64,000 nt of DNA from the NCBI RefSeq assembly GCF_041435215.1, contig NZ_CP108394.1, positions 1,550,001 through 1,614,000 of the forward strand, written 5' to 3'. Under the pieces are notes generated by a model that did not search any database, was not told the DNA's origin, and saw only the letters and a program-made list of their open reading frames with translations. How positions within the stretch are numbered: position 1 is the first letter of the stretch; each line of letters opens with the position of its first letter. The stretch comes from Streptomyces sp. NBC_01314. GTDB taxonomy: Bacteria > Actinomycetota > Actinomycetes > Streptomycetales > Streptomycetaceae. Of this stretch, positions 34,054-42,366 are shown one piece after another. A program made the position numbers and the translations under genes.

Positions 34054-37000
34054 TGACCGGTACCGCGCGCGTGAAGTGCCCCCGGTGTCCTGAACCCCCG
34101 CCGGACGGCGCGGCGTTCTGCCCCCGGTGCGGAACCGCGTGCGTGGCCGCGGGCGACTCCGCCACGGCCGAGGAGCGCCGGGTGGTGACCGTGCTCTTCT
34201 GCGACCTCGTCGGGTCGACGGCCCTGTCCGGGCGGCTCGACCCGGAGACACTGCGCACGGTGACACTCCGGTACTTCGCGCTGATGCGGACGCGGATCGA
34301 GGAACACGGCGGCACGGTGGAGAAGTTCATCGGCGACGCCGTGATGGCGGTCTTCGGGGTGCCCGTGCGCCACGAGGACGACGCCCGCCGGGCGTTGGCC
34401 GCCGCGCGTGGAATGGTCACCGGCCTCGACGGACTCAACGCCGAGCTGGAGCGGGAGCACGGCGTGCGGCTCGCCGTCCGCATCGGTGTGAACACCGGTG
34501 AGGTGGTGGTGTGCGTCGATCCCGCCGCCCGGCAGGCTCTGGTCTCGGGCGAGGTCGTCAACATCGGCGCTCGTCTCGAACAGCACGCCGGCGCGGGGGA
34601 CATCCTGATCGGCCCCGCCACGCTGCGCGCCGCCGGTCCCTCCGCGGTCACCGAACCCGCCGGGTCGCTGTCCCTCAAGGGAGTCGGCGTTCCCGTCCCG
34701 GCCCACCGCCTGGTCGCCCTGCACGAGGACGACCCGGAGCGGGTCCGCCGATTCGACACCCCCTTCATCGGCCGTGCGCAGGAACTGGCCGAACTCCACC
34801 TGCTGCTGCGCAAGTTGGGGACGGATCCGCGTTCGCACCTGGTGACCGTCTACGGCGAGGCGGGTCTCGGCAAGACGCGCCTGCTGCGCGAGTGGCTGCG
34901 GGACTGCCCGGTGTACGGCGAGGGCCGGTGCCGGCCCTACGGCGAGACCGGCTCGCTCTCTCCGCTCGCCGAAGCGGTACGCCAGGTGCTCTCGGCCGTC
35001 GGCGGGGACTCCGCCCTCTCCGCGCTGCCGGACCACGAGCGGACGGAGGCCGAGCAGGCGCTGCGCCTGCTGCGGGCCGGCCTGCTCGCGGACGGCACGC
35101 CCAGCCCCTCGGCGGACGACACCCTCATGGCACTGGCCTGCCTGCTGGACGGGCTGTCCCGCGAGCGACCCGTGGTTCTGGTGCTGGACGACTGTCACTG
35201 GGCGTCCGGGCCGCTGCTCGACATGGCGGACCGGTTGCTGGACGAACTCGACCGCTGCCCCGTGGCCGTGGTGTGCGTCGCGCGTCCGGAGCTGCTGGAA
35301 ACCCACCCCGGCTGGGGCAGCGGCCGGATGCGGTCCGCGTCGCTGCTGCTCACGCCGCTCACCCGGGCGGAGGCCGCCGCCCTCGCCGACGGGCTCGTCG
35401 AGGTGGCGGCCCACCGGCAGGGCGTGCTGGAGGGCGTACTCGACCGCGCCGAGGGCAATCCGCTGTACCTGGAGCATCTGACGGCCATGGCGGCCGAGTG
35501 CGACGACCTGCCTCTCACCGTGCACGCCCTGCTCGGCGCCCGCATCGACGCGCTGCCGCCCGAGGAGCGGACGCTGTTGCAGGTGGCCGCCGTCCTGGGT
35601 CGGGAGTTCCACCGCGCCGACCTGACCGAACTGGCCACCGCCGACGAGCCCGCCGACCCCACGCGGTCCCCCGGCGGTCTGCTGCGCGGCCTCGTGCGAC
35701 GGCGGCTCATCGAGGCCGGTGGCCGCACCCTGTCCACGAGTTCCGTGCTCAGGTTCGGCAGCGCCCTGGTGCAGGAGACCGCGTACCGCGGGATGGCCAA
35801 GAAGGTACGGGCCCGGCGTCACGAGCACGCCGCCCGGGTCCTCGTCCGACACGACGCGGGCGATGCGGCTGTCGGCTCCCATCTGGCCCGCGCCCACCGT
35901 CTGCTCACCGAACTGGGCATCCACGACGGCGACACCGACGCGCTGCGTGCTCGCGCCGCCGGGCTGCTCACCCGGGCCGGAGCAGCCGCCCTGGCCCGCT
36001 CCGACCTGCCGTGGGCCGACGATCTCCTCACCCAGGCCCTGGCCCTGGCCGCTCCCGGCAAGCCCGTCGCCGGCGAGGCCGCCAGGCGGCTCGGCGAGAC
36101 GAAGGTCGCCCGCGGCGAGCCGGAGCGCGGCCGGGAACTGCTGGCGGACGCGCTCGACACGGCGGACCGGGCCGGTGATCCGCTGGGCGCCGCCCACGCC
36201 CGGCTCGCGCTGACCGCGCTCGACCCCCGGCACGGGGCCGCGGCCGACGTGGCCGAGGCCGCGCTCGCGCTGTTCACGGAGACGGGCGACGACCAGGGCA
36301 TCGCCCGTGCCTGTGTCCGTATCGCCCAGGACCGTCAGCGGCGCGGACTGCACGCCGAGGCCGAGGCGCTGCTCCACCGGGCCCTGGACCACGCCGACCG
36401 CGCCGACGCCGAACCCGAACGGGCGTTGGCGCTCGGTGCGGTCGGTATCTCCCTGTGGCGCGGCCCCACCCCTGTCGCGAGTGCCGTCGCGCGCTGCGAG
36501 GAACTGCTGACGGTCCACGGCGCCGGCCGGCCGACCGTCCGGGCCACCCTCGGCTGCCCGCTGGCTGTGCTCCTGGCCCTGCAGGGCCGGCACGACGAGG
36601 CGCACGAGCGGCTGGCCGAGGCCGCGCGCCTCGCCCGCGGCCTCGGCTACGCCGAGAGCGCGCTGTTCGTCCCGCTGTTCGCCGCGGAGGTCGAGGCCCT
36701 GACGGGTACGCCGACCCGAAGTCTCGCCCTGCTGGCGGAGGCCGCCGACGCGGGCCGCGCACTCGGCGCCACGGGTGCCCTGCCCGGCATCGCCCGCGAG
36801 CGGGCGCGGATCCTGCTGGACCGCGGGGAGCCGGCGGAGGCGCTGGCTCTGCCGGACCCCCGGCTGGCCGGCCTGCCTCCGGCCGAGTCCGCCGACGCGT
36901 ACGGGCTGCGGGCCCGTGCCCTGGCACTCGCCGGGGAACCGGACGCCGCACGTGCCTGCGCGGGCCGGGCCGTGGCCGCGGCGGGTGACACGGACTCCCC

Positions 37001-37217
37001 GGTCGTCCGGGGCACCGCGGCCCTCGACCTCGCTCACACGCTGCGCGCGCTCGGTCTGCCCGCGGACGCGGCGCGAGAGGCGCGCACCGCGCTGCGGCAC
37101 TTCGCCGCCAAGGGGCACCGGCTGGGCATGGACCGCGCGTCCCTGTTCGCCGACGAGAAGACGGCCACGGTCCGGGGCGCGGACCGCCCGGCCGGACGGG
37201 AAGGCAGGACCGTATGA
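34053..37217 (+). CDS. Class III adenylate/guanylate cyclase-domain protein with AAA ATPase and TPR-like repeats
   Basis: 1054-aa signalling protein. The N-terminus is a double-CxxC zinc ribbon (CPRC...CPRCG). The class III cyclase domain (about 43-220) keeps both metal aspartates, in VTVLFCDLVGSTALSGRLD and VEKFIGDAVMAVFGVP. The AAA/STAND ATPase (from about 235) starts FIGRAQELAELHLLL with P-loop VYGEAGLGKTRLL and Walker B VVLVLDDCHWA. The long C-terminal half is Ala/Leu-rich helical repeats. It lies inside the peptide operon, and ATG 34053 overlaps the peptide stop by one base. It is likely a sensor or regulator of the pathway. The very long antisense frame under it is a GC artefact. Confidence 0.87.
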   Translation: MTGTARVKCPRCPEPPPDGAAFCPRCGTACVAAGDSATAEERRVVTVLFCDLVGSTALSGRLDPETLRTVTLRYFALMRTRIEEHGGTVEKFIGDAVMAVFGVPVRHEDDARRALAAARGMVTGLDGLNAELEREHGVRLAVRIGVNTGEVVVCVDPAARQALVSGEVVNIGARLEQHAGAGDILIGPATLRAAGPSAVTEPAGSLSLKGVGVPVPAHRLVALHEDDPERVRRFDTPFIGRAQELAELHLLLRKLGTDPRSHLVTVYGEAGLGKTRLLREWLRDCPVYGEGRCRPYGETGSLSPLAEAVRQVLSAVGGDSALSALPDHERTEAEQALRLLRAGLLADGTPSPSADDTLMALACLLDGLSRERPVVLVLDDCHWASGPLLDMADRLLDELDRCPVAVVCVARPELLETHPGWGSGRMRSASLLLTPLTRAEAAALADGLVEVAAHRQGVLEGVLDRAEGNPLYLEHLTAMAAECDDLPLTVHALLGARIDALPPEERTLLQVAAVLGREFHRADLTELATADEPADPTRSPGGLLRGLVRRRLIEAGGRTLSTSSVLRFGSALVQETAYRGMAKKVRARRHEHAARVLVRHDAGDAAVGSHLARAHRLLTELGIHDGDTDALRARAAGLLTRAGAAALARSDLPWADDLLTQALALAAPGKPVAGEAARRLGETKVARGEPERGRELLADALDTADRAGDPLGAAHARLALTALDPRHGAAADVAEAALALFTETGDDQGIARACVRIAQDRQRRGLHAEAEALLHRALDHADRADAEPERALALGAVGISLWRGPTPVASAVARCEELLTVHGAGRPTVRATLGCPLAVLLALQGRHDEAHERLAEAARLARGLGYAESALFVPLFAAEVEALTGTPTRSLALLAEAADAGRALGATGALPGIARERARILLDRGEPAEALALPDPRLAGLPPAESADAYGLRARALALAGEPDAARACAGRAVAAAGDTDSPVVRGTAALDLAHTLRALGLPADAAREARTALRHFAAKGHRLGMDRASLFADEKTATVRGADRPAGREGRTV

Positions 37218-38074
37218 CCACAGGAACGGCGGGAGGGCTCACCTGGAGCCTGCGTGACCGCTCTCCCGAGGACCTGACGATGCTCGCCGACACGGTGCCG
37301 GCGCTGCCCGCCGATCCCTCGGCGTGGTCGGACGGCGGCGGGGTGCGTGTGTGCGTGGTCGACACCGGGGTGGAGTGCGGCCACCCGTCGGTCGGTACGG
37401 TCCAGGGCTCCTACGAGGTGGCGCCCGCCCCCGACGGAACCCTGCGCGTCGTCGACAGTGGCGCGCTGCCCGACGGCGCCGGCGACGGCTGCGGGCACGG
37501 GACGGCGTGCGCCGGCATCGTCCGGCGCGTGGCACCGGACTGCGAGCTGTACAGCGTGCGGGTGCTGGGCGAGGGCTTCACCGGCAGCGGTGAAGCCCTG
37601 CTCACCGGGTTGCGGTGGGCCGTCGAGCAGGGTTTCGACGTGATCAACCTCAGTCTGTCCACGACCCGTCCGAAGTTTCTGGAGACCCTGCGGTCCCTTG
37701 CCGACCAGGCGTTCTTCTCCGGCACCACGCTGGTGGCGTCCGCCCACAACACACCGGTGGAGAGCTTCCCCTGGCGGTTCTCGTCGGTCATCTCGGTCGG
37801 TACGCACCGCGAGGACGACTCCGGGCTCTTCCTCTACAACCCCGCACCACCCGTGGAGTTCTTCGCACCGGGCCAGAACGTGCAGGTGGCCTGGACGGGC
37901 GGCAGAACCATCCGTACCACGGGCAACAGCTTCGCCACCCCCTTCATCAGCGGGATGTGCGCACGCCTGCTCGGCACCCACCCGAAGCTGACACCGTTTC
38001 AGATCAAACACGCGCTCTACCTCTCCGCCGCGAACGTGCGCATCGGCGAACCAGGAACCCGAGGTGAATCATGA
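37214..38074 (+). CDS. S8 family (subtilisin-like) serine peptidase, cytoplasmic
   Basis: 286-aa subtilase with a complete catalytic set: Asp50 (VCVVDTGVE), His95 (GCGHGTACAGIV), Asn179 (ASAHNTP) and Ser239 (TGNSFATPFISG; the usual motif is GTSMATP). It has no signal peptide or propeptide, so it should work inside the cell. Within a RiPP-like operon it is a good candidate for precursor cleavage. ATG 37214 overlaps the cyclase stop, and its own stop overlaps the GAF start. Confidence 0.87.
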   Translation: MTTGTAGGLTWSLRDRSPEDLTMLADTVPALPADPSAWSDGGGVRVCVVDTGVECGHPSVGTVQGSYEVAPAPDGTLRVVDSGALPDGAGDGCGHGTACAGIVRRVAPDCELYSVRVLGEGFTGSGEALLTGLRWAVEQGFDVINLSLSTTRPKFLETLRSLADQAFFSGTTLVASAHNTPVESFPWRFSSVISVGTHREDDSGLFLYNPAPPVEFFAPGQNVQVAWTGGRTIRTTGNSFATPFISGMCARLLGTHPKLTPFQIKHALYLSAANVRIGEPGTRGES

Positions 38075-38682
38075 GCCAGTCCCCCGGCCTCGTCCCCGCC
38101 GCAGGCGTGGGCCCCGCGACACGCGTCGGCAGCGCGGAGCACGATCTGCTGCAGTCCGTCGTCGAGACAGCGCGGGCCATCTTCGGCGCCGCGGCCAGCT
38201 CCGTCCTGCTGCACGACCAGGGCACCGACGAGCTGGTCTTCCAGGCCGTGGCCGGGGAGGGCGAAGGGTCCCTGGTGGGCTCGCGGTTCCCCGCCGACCG
38301 GGGCCTGGCGGGCTGGGTGCTCGTCTCGGGCGAGCCCATGATCGCGGACGACCTGCGGAAACAGGGCATGTTCGCCAGGGACGTCGCGAAGTCGACGGGG
38401 TACGTGCCGGACGCGCTGATGGCGGCGCCGCTCGCCCATCGCGACCGGGTGCTCGGCGTCCTCGAAGTGCTCGACCCCGCCGAGCAGTCCCGCTCCAGCC
38501 TCTCCGAACTCGATCTTCTCGCACTCTTCGCCCGTCAGGCCGCGGCGGCTCTCGCGGTCATAGCCGACCGGCGCCACGAGGAGACCCCGTCGGCCGTCCG
38601 CGCGCGGGGCCTGGAGTTGCTGGCCTCGCTTCGGGACGTACTGCTCGACGGAGTGCAGCCGCAGGCGCCGCACGAGGGGTAA
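38071..38682 (+). CDS. GAF domain-containing protein
   Basis: 203-aa protein consisting mostly of one GAF sensory domain (about 22-170): LLQSVVETARAIFGAAASSVLLHD, SRFPADRGLAGWVLVSGEPMIADDL, MAAPLAHRDRVLGVLEVLDP. There is no DNA-binding or catalytic output domain, so it probably works with the cyclase-domain protein encoded two genes upstream. It is the last gene of the six-gene operon, with an ATGA overlap at the start. Confidence 0.85.
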   Translation: MSQSPGLVPAAGVGPATRVGSAEHDLLQSVVETARAIFGAAASSVLLHDQGTDELVFQAVAGEGEGSLVGSRFPADRGLAGWVLVSGEPMIADDLRKQGMFARDVAKSTGYVPDALMAAPLAHRDRVLGVLEVLDPAEQSRSSLSELDLLALFARQAAAALAVIADRRHEETPSAVRARGLELLASLRDVLLDGVQPQAPHEG

Positions 38683-38700
38683 GCACCCGGGGGCTGCCGC

Positions 38701-38980
38701 ACTCTCGGACAGCCCCCGGCTCCCCACCCGGGAGGCGGCACCGCACCTTCGAACAGCCCCAACTCCCCACCCGAAGGACAACAACGCGCCTTCGGACACC
38801 CCCGGCTCCTCACTCGAAGGACGGCGCCGCAGCCCTTCGAACAGCACCCGGCTCCCCACCCGAAGGACAGCACCACAGCCTTCGGGAGGCCTCCGGCCTC
38901 ACGCCCCGGGTGCCGCCTCGCGGCCCGGGTGCCGCCTCGCGGCCTTCGGACAGGGGGCGGATCCGCGCGCCGGGGACGGG
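38701..38980. repeat. Array of ~44-bp hairpin-forming direct repeats between convergent operons
   Basis: About five degenerate units of 43-45 bp begin near 38701, 38746, 38789, 38834 and 38879. Full units contain a ccttcg ... cgaagg inverted repeat around acagcccccggctccccacc, so each could form a hairpin. A 19-bp tandem duplication (cgggtgccgcctcgcggcc, twice) follows at about 38906-38943. The array fills the 305 bp between the GAF and glycosyltransferase stops and likely acts as a bidirectional terminator zone. No spacers of CRISPR type are present. Confidence 0.85.
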
Positions 38981-38987
38981 GACCGGG

Positions 38988-40106
38988 TCAGCGGGCCGCC
39001 GATTCCACGGCGTCGGCGGCGCGGGTCTCGCTCTTGCCGTCGGCGAGCAGACCGCCGATCTCCTCCGCGCGCGCACGCAGTTCGGTGTCGCGGGCGGTTT
39101 CCGCGACCGCGGCACGCAGGTCCGCGGCGGGAGCTCCGGGCTCCGGCAGTCTGCGGGCGACGCCGGCGCGCAGGCAGCCGGCGGCGAGGACCTGCTGCTC
39201 CGACCCGTTGGGGGCCACGAGCAGCGGCTTGCCGCGCAGGAGGGCGGCGAGCACGGGGGCGGACGTCGCATTGGTCACGACGAGGTCGGCCCGGTCGACG
39301 AGGGGTCCCATCCAGGGGCGTCGGCCGACGATCAGGTCGGCGTCCGCGGCGGCCTCGGGGGCGCCCGACCGTCCCAGTTCCACGACGGCCCGGTGCGTGC
39401 CCGAGGTGAAGGCCGCGTTGAGGCGCGGCCAGAGGGCGGCGCCTCCGAAGGTCCGGCCGAGATGCACGTACGCCAGGGGCTTGGAATCCGGCAGCGGTTC
39501 GGCCACCAGGGGTTCCGGCTCCCACCAGCAGGGACCGACATGCCGTACGGCGGGGGGCAGTTCGCCGCCGGGCGCCTCCATGACGGGGTGACCGCGCAGC
39601 AGGAAGGCGGCGCCGAACAGCGGGGTGTCCGGGGACCGGTCGCGGCGTGGGGCGAGGCCGGCCGCCTCTCGTACCGCCGCGTAGTGCTTCAGGGTCTCCG
39701 TCAGCCGCCACTCGCGGCCGTGCGCGTCCGCCGGGCCGGCGTCACCGCGGTAGGGCCAGAGATGTGCCGCCAGTCCGAGGACCACCACCGGCAGGCCGGC
39801 GGCCTCGGCGGCCACGAGCGCGCCGTGGCAGAGCACGGAGGTGACCAGGACGTCGGGCCGCAGCCGCCGGACCGCCCGCGACACCACGGTGTACTGCTCG
39901 GGGCCGCGGACCGTCCAGTGGGCCACCGACAGCGCGGTGGCGTCCGCGACGGCCGATACCTCCAAGCCTGCCTCGGTGACCGCCGGAGCGGCCGGCGGCC
40001 CGGCCAGGACGTGCACCGTGTGGGCGCGGCGGCGCAGTTCGCGGCCCACCGCGAGGGCCGGGTACAGGTAGCCCGGGTCGTTCAGCGGGCACAGGAGCAC
40101 CTTCAT
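38988..40106 (-). CDS. GT-B glycosyltransferase (MGT/UGT-like)
   Basis: 372-aa glycosyltransferase. The N-terminal acceptor domain starts MKVLLCPLNDPGYLYPALAVGRELRRRAHTVHVLAG. The C-terminal donor domain has VVTNATSAPVLAALLRGKPLLVAPNGSEQQVLAAGCLRAGVARRL, the usual actinobacterial PSPG-like loop with GSEQQ. ATG 40104-40106 is chosen; the frame upstream is filler inside the peptidase gene. It is the last gene of a leftward operon with prolyl oligopeptidase, MFS and radical SAM genes. It may glycosylate the peptide product. Confidence 0.85.
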   Translation of the reverse strand: MKVLLCPLNDPGYLYPALAVGRELRRRAHTVHVLAGPPAAPAVTEAGLEVSAVADATALSVAHWTVRGPEQYTVVSRAVRRLRPDVLVTSVLCHGALVAAEAAGLPVVVLGLAAHLWPYRGDAGPADAHGREWRLTETLKHYAAVREAAGLAPRRDRSPDTPLFGAAFLLRGHPVMEAPGGELPPAVRHVGPCWWEPEPLVAEPLPDSKPLAYVHLGRTFGGAALWPRLNAAFTSGTHRAVVELGRSGAPEAAADADLIVGRRPWMGPLVDRADLVVTNATSAPVLAALLRGKPLLVAPNGSEQQVLAAGCLRAGVARRLPEPGAPAADLRAAVAETARDTELRARAEEIGGLLADGKSETRAADAVESAAR

Positions 40107-40107
40107 G

Positions 40108-42237
40108 TCAGCCGTCCCCCGGCAGAGGCAGGCCCAGGTGGTGGGCGAGGAAGGCCATGACGTCCGCGTAGAGGCGGGCGCTGCGCGAGGCACCGCGCGC
40201 GCCGTGGCCGACGCCGCGCTCGGTGCGCAGCACGACCGGCCCGTCACCCGTACCGGCCCACTGCAGGGCGGCGCACATCTTCCGGGCGTGCGCGGGGTCG
40301 ACCCGGGTGTCGCCGTCGAAGACGGCCAGCAGCACGGCCGGGTAGCGCGCGCCCTCGCGCACCCGGTGGTAGGGCGAGTACGAGAGCAGCCGCGCGAACT
40401 GAGCGGGGTCCGCCGCGCTGCCGTACTCGTCGCGCCAGCTCGCCCCCATCCCCGACAGCTCGTAGCGCACCATGTCGAGCAGGGGCGCCGCGCACACGAC
40501 GGCCGCGTAGGTCTCCGGCCGGCGGGTCAGCGCGGCGGCGGCCAGCAGGCCGCCGTTGGAGCTGCCGAGGACGCCGAGCCGGCCGGGTGCGGCCCATCCG
40601 TCACGGAGCAGCTGGTCCGCCGCGGCGTCGAAGTCGTCGAAGGTGTTGTGCTTGTGCTCGCGGCGCCCGGCCCGGTGCCACTGCTCACCCTCCTCGCCCC
40701 CGCCGCGCACACAGGCCACCGCGTACACCCCGCCCGCACGCACCCAGGGCACGGCCTGCGGGGTGAAGCCGGGGGTCATCGAGGCGCCGAAGCCGCCGTA
40801 ACCGGTGAGGACGGCGGGGCGGGGTCTGTCGGGGCGGCCCGTGGGGGACATGACGAACATGCGCACCTCGGTGCCGTCGCCGGAGCGCACGACCTCCTGG
40901 GTGACGCGCACGCCCTCGGCGGGGGCCGCCACTGGGGAGCCGCCCGTCCAGGGGCTCAGGCGTCCGGTGACGGCGTCGTAGTGCAGGACGACGGAGGGTG
41001 TGACGTGGTCGGTGTACGCGAACCACACGTCGCAGCCGGGTTCCTGACGTGTGGTCAGGCGGGTCACCGTGCCCCGTCCGGGCAGGGGTACGGTTCCGGT
41101 CCGGGCTCCGGTCCGGGCGTCGTGCAGGGTCATCTCTCCGACCGCGTGCCGGGTCCGGACGACCACCAGCAGCGGCCGGTGCAGTGCGGGGCCGTCCAGG
41201 ACCGCGAAGTCCTGCAGTACGGTGCCGGGTTGCTCGGCGACCAGGGTGCGCCAGTGGCCGGGGTCCGTGGCATCGCGCGCGGCTGCGGCGATCCGGCCGC
41301 GCGGGGCACCGGCGGTCGTCCTCACCAGCAGCGGTCCTCCGCCCGGCCTGAGGCGGACGGCGGTGTGGGCGTCGACGCCGTGCTGAAGGCGGCGCAGGTC
41401 GGGCCGGTCGGGACCGGTCCTGGTCAGGTCGGCGGTCCACAGGTCGGTGCGCGGTGAGGTGCCCTCGCTGGCGCCGACGACCAGGATTCGGCCGTCGGGG
41501 GCGGTGGCCACGGTGTAGTACTGGGTCGCCGACCGCCCGGCCCCGAAGATCTCCGCGTCCTGGTCCGGCGGCGCACCGACCTGGTGCAGATACACGCGGC
41601 GACGGGGTCCCGCCCCGCCGGCGGCGTGCTCCGACGGCAGCCGGCGCACGTAGTAGAAGGCCCGGCCGCCCGGCAGCCATGCCACGGGGGAACGGCGGAC
41701 CCGGTCCACGGGCCCGTCGACCGTCTCGCCCGTCGCCGTGTCGAGCACCCGCAGCACCGAGTGTTCCGTACCGCCCGAGGACAGCTGGACGGCCACCAGG
41801 TCGCCCTCCCATGACGGCTCCCAGGCGTCAAGCAGCGTCGTACCTGAGGGGTCGGCGTCCAGCGGGTCGAGCAGGATCCGGGTCCGGCCGGCCTCGCGGA
41901 CGGTCAGCGCGGCGAGGTCGCGCCCCGGTTCCCTGCGCAGCTGGAACTCCCGTCCGCCGCGCACCACCGGCGGCCGGGCGCCACCGCCGGCGAGCAGGGC
42001 GGTCATCCGCACGAGCAGCTCGTCCCGGGCCGGCCAGCGTGCCTGCTCGTCCGCGTAGAGCAGTTCCTGGGCGGCGCACCACTCGGCGGTTGCGGGGTCC
42101 CGCGGATCCTCCAGCCAGCGGTAGGGGTCGGCCACCCGCAGTCCGTGGACGACCTCCTCCGGTCCGCTGCGAGGGGCGGGCGGGTAGGGGTACCGGGCGC
42201 GCGCCGGCCTGGCGTCGCGGGGCGGGGACTGGGTCAT
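40108..42237 (-). CDS. Prolyl oligopeptidase family (S9A) serine peptidase
   Basis: 709-aa cytosolic peptidase. An N-terminal beta-propeller (about 80-430) follows PYRWLEDPRDPATAEW. The C-terminal alpha/beta-hydrolase has LTGYGGFGASMTPGF, the nucleophile in GVLGSSNGGLLAAAAL, Asp in VFDGDTRVDPAHARK and His in RGVGHGARG. ATG 42235-42237 has TGGAG 7 bp upstream. S9A enzymes mature some RiPPs by releasing or macrocyclising cores, so a similar role is plausible here. The glycosyltransferase start lies 1 bp past its stop. Confidence 0.9.
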   Translation of the reverse strand: MTQSPPRDARPARARYPYPPAPRSGPEEVVHGLRVADPYRWLEDPRDPATAEWCAAQELLYADEQARWPARDELLVRMTALLAGGGARPPVVRGGREFQLRREPGRDLAALTVREAGRTRILLDPLDADPSGTTLLDAWEPSWEGDLVAVQLSSGGTEHSVLRVLDTATGETVDGPVDRVRRSPVAWLPGGRAFYYVRRLPSEHAAGGAGPRRRVYLHQVGAPPDQDAEIFGAGRSATQYYTVATAPDGRILVVGASEGTSPRTDLWTADLTRTGPDRPDLRRLQHGVDAHTAVRLRPGGGPLLVRTTAGAPRGRIAAAARDATDPGHWRTLVAEQPGTVLQDFAVLDGPALHRPLLVVVRTRHAVGEMTLHDARTGARTGTVPLPGRGTVTRLTTRQEPGCDVWFAYTDHVTPSVVLHYDAVTGRLSPWTGGSPVAAPAEGVRVTQEVVRSGDGTEVRMFVMSPTGRPDRPRPAVLTGYGGFGASMTPGFTPQAVPWVRAGGVYAVACVRGGGEEGEQWHRAGRREHKHNTFDDFDAAADQLLRDGWAAPGRLGVLGSSNGGLLAAAALTRRPETYAAVVCAAPLLDMVRYELSGMGASWRDEYGSAADPAQFARLLSYSPYHRVREGARYPAVLLAVFDGDTRVDPAHARKMCAALQWAGTGDGPVVLRTERGVGHGARGASRSARLYADVMAFLAHHLGLPLPGDG

Positions 42238-42366
42238 CGCGGCGCTCCAGGGAGAACGGATCACGTCGGTCACGGGAGGAGGCACCTCGGGCGCCCCCGG
42301 TGGGCGGGCGGAGGGGCGAGGGAGCTCAGTCACCCCTGTCGCGCACCTGCGGACGAGCGACGGGGC

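Noticed and set aside
32649..37118. 1489-codon open frame on the - strand
   Set aside because: It is antisense to the radical SAM to cyclase/AAA genes. The + strand carries clear domains with codon-position bias, and the minus frame has no motif.
38701..38980. CRISPR-like array
   Set aside because: Repeats are degenerate, directly adjacent and hairpin-forming, with no unique spacers, and no cas gene is near.
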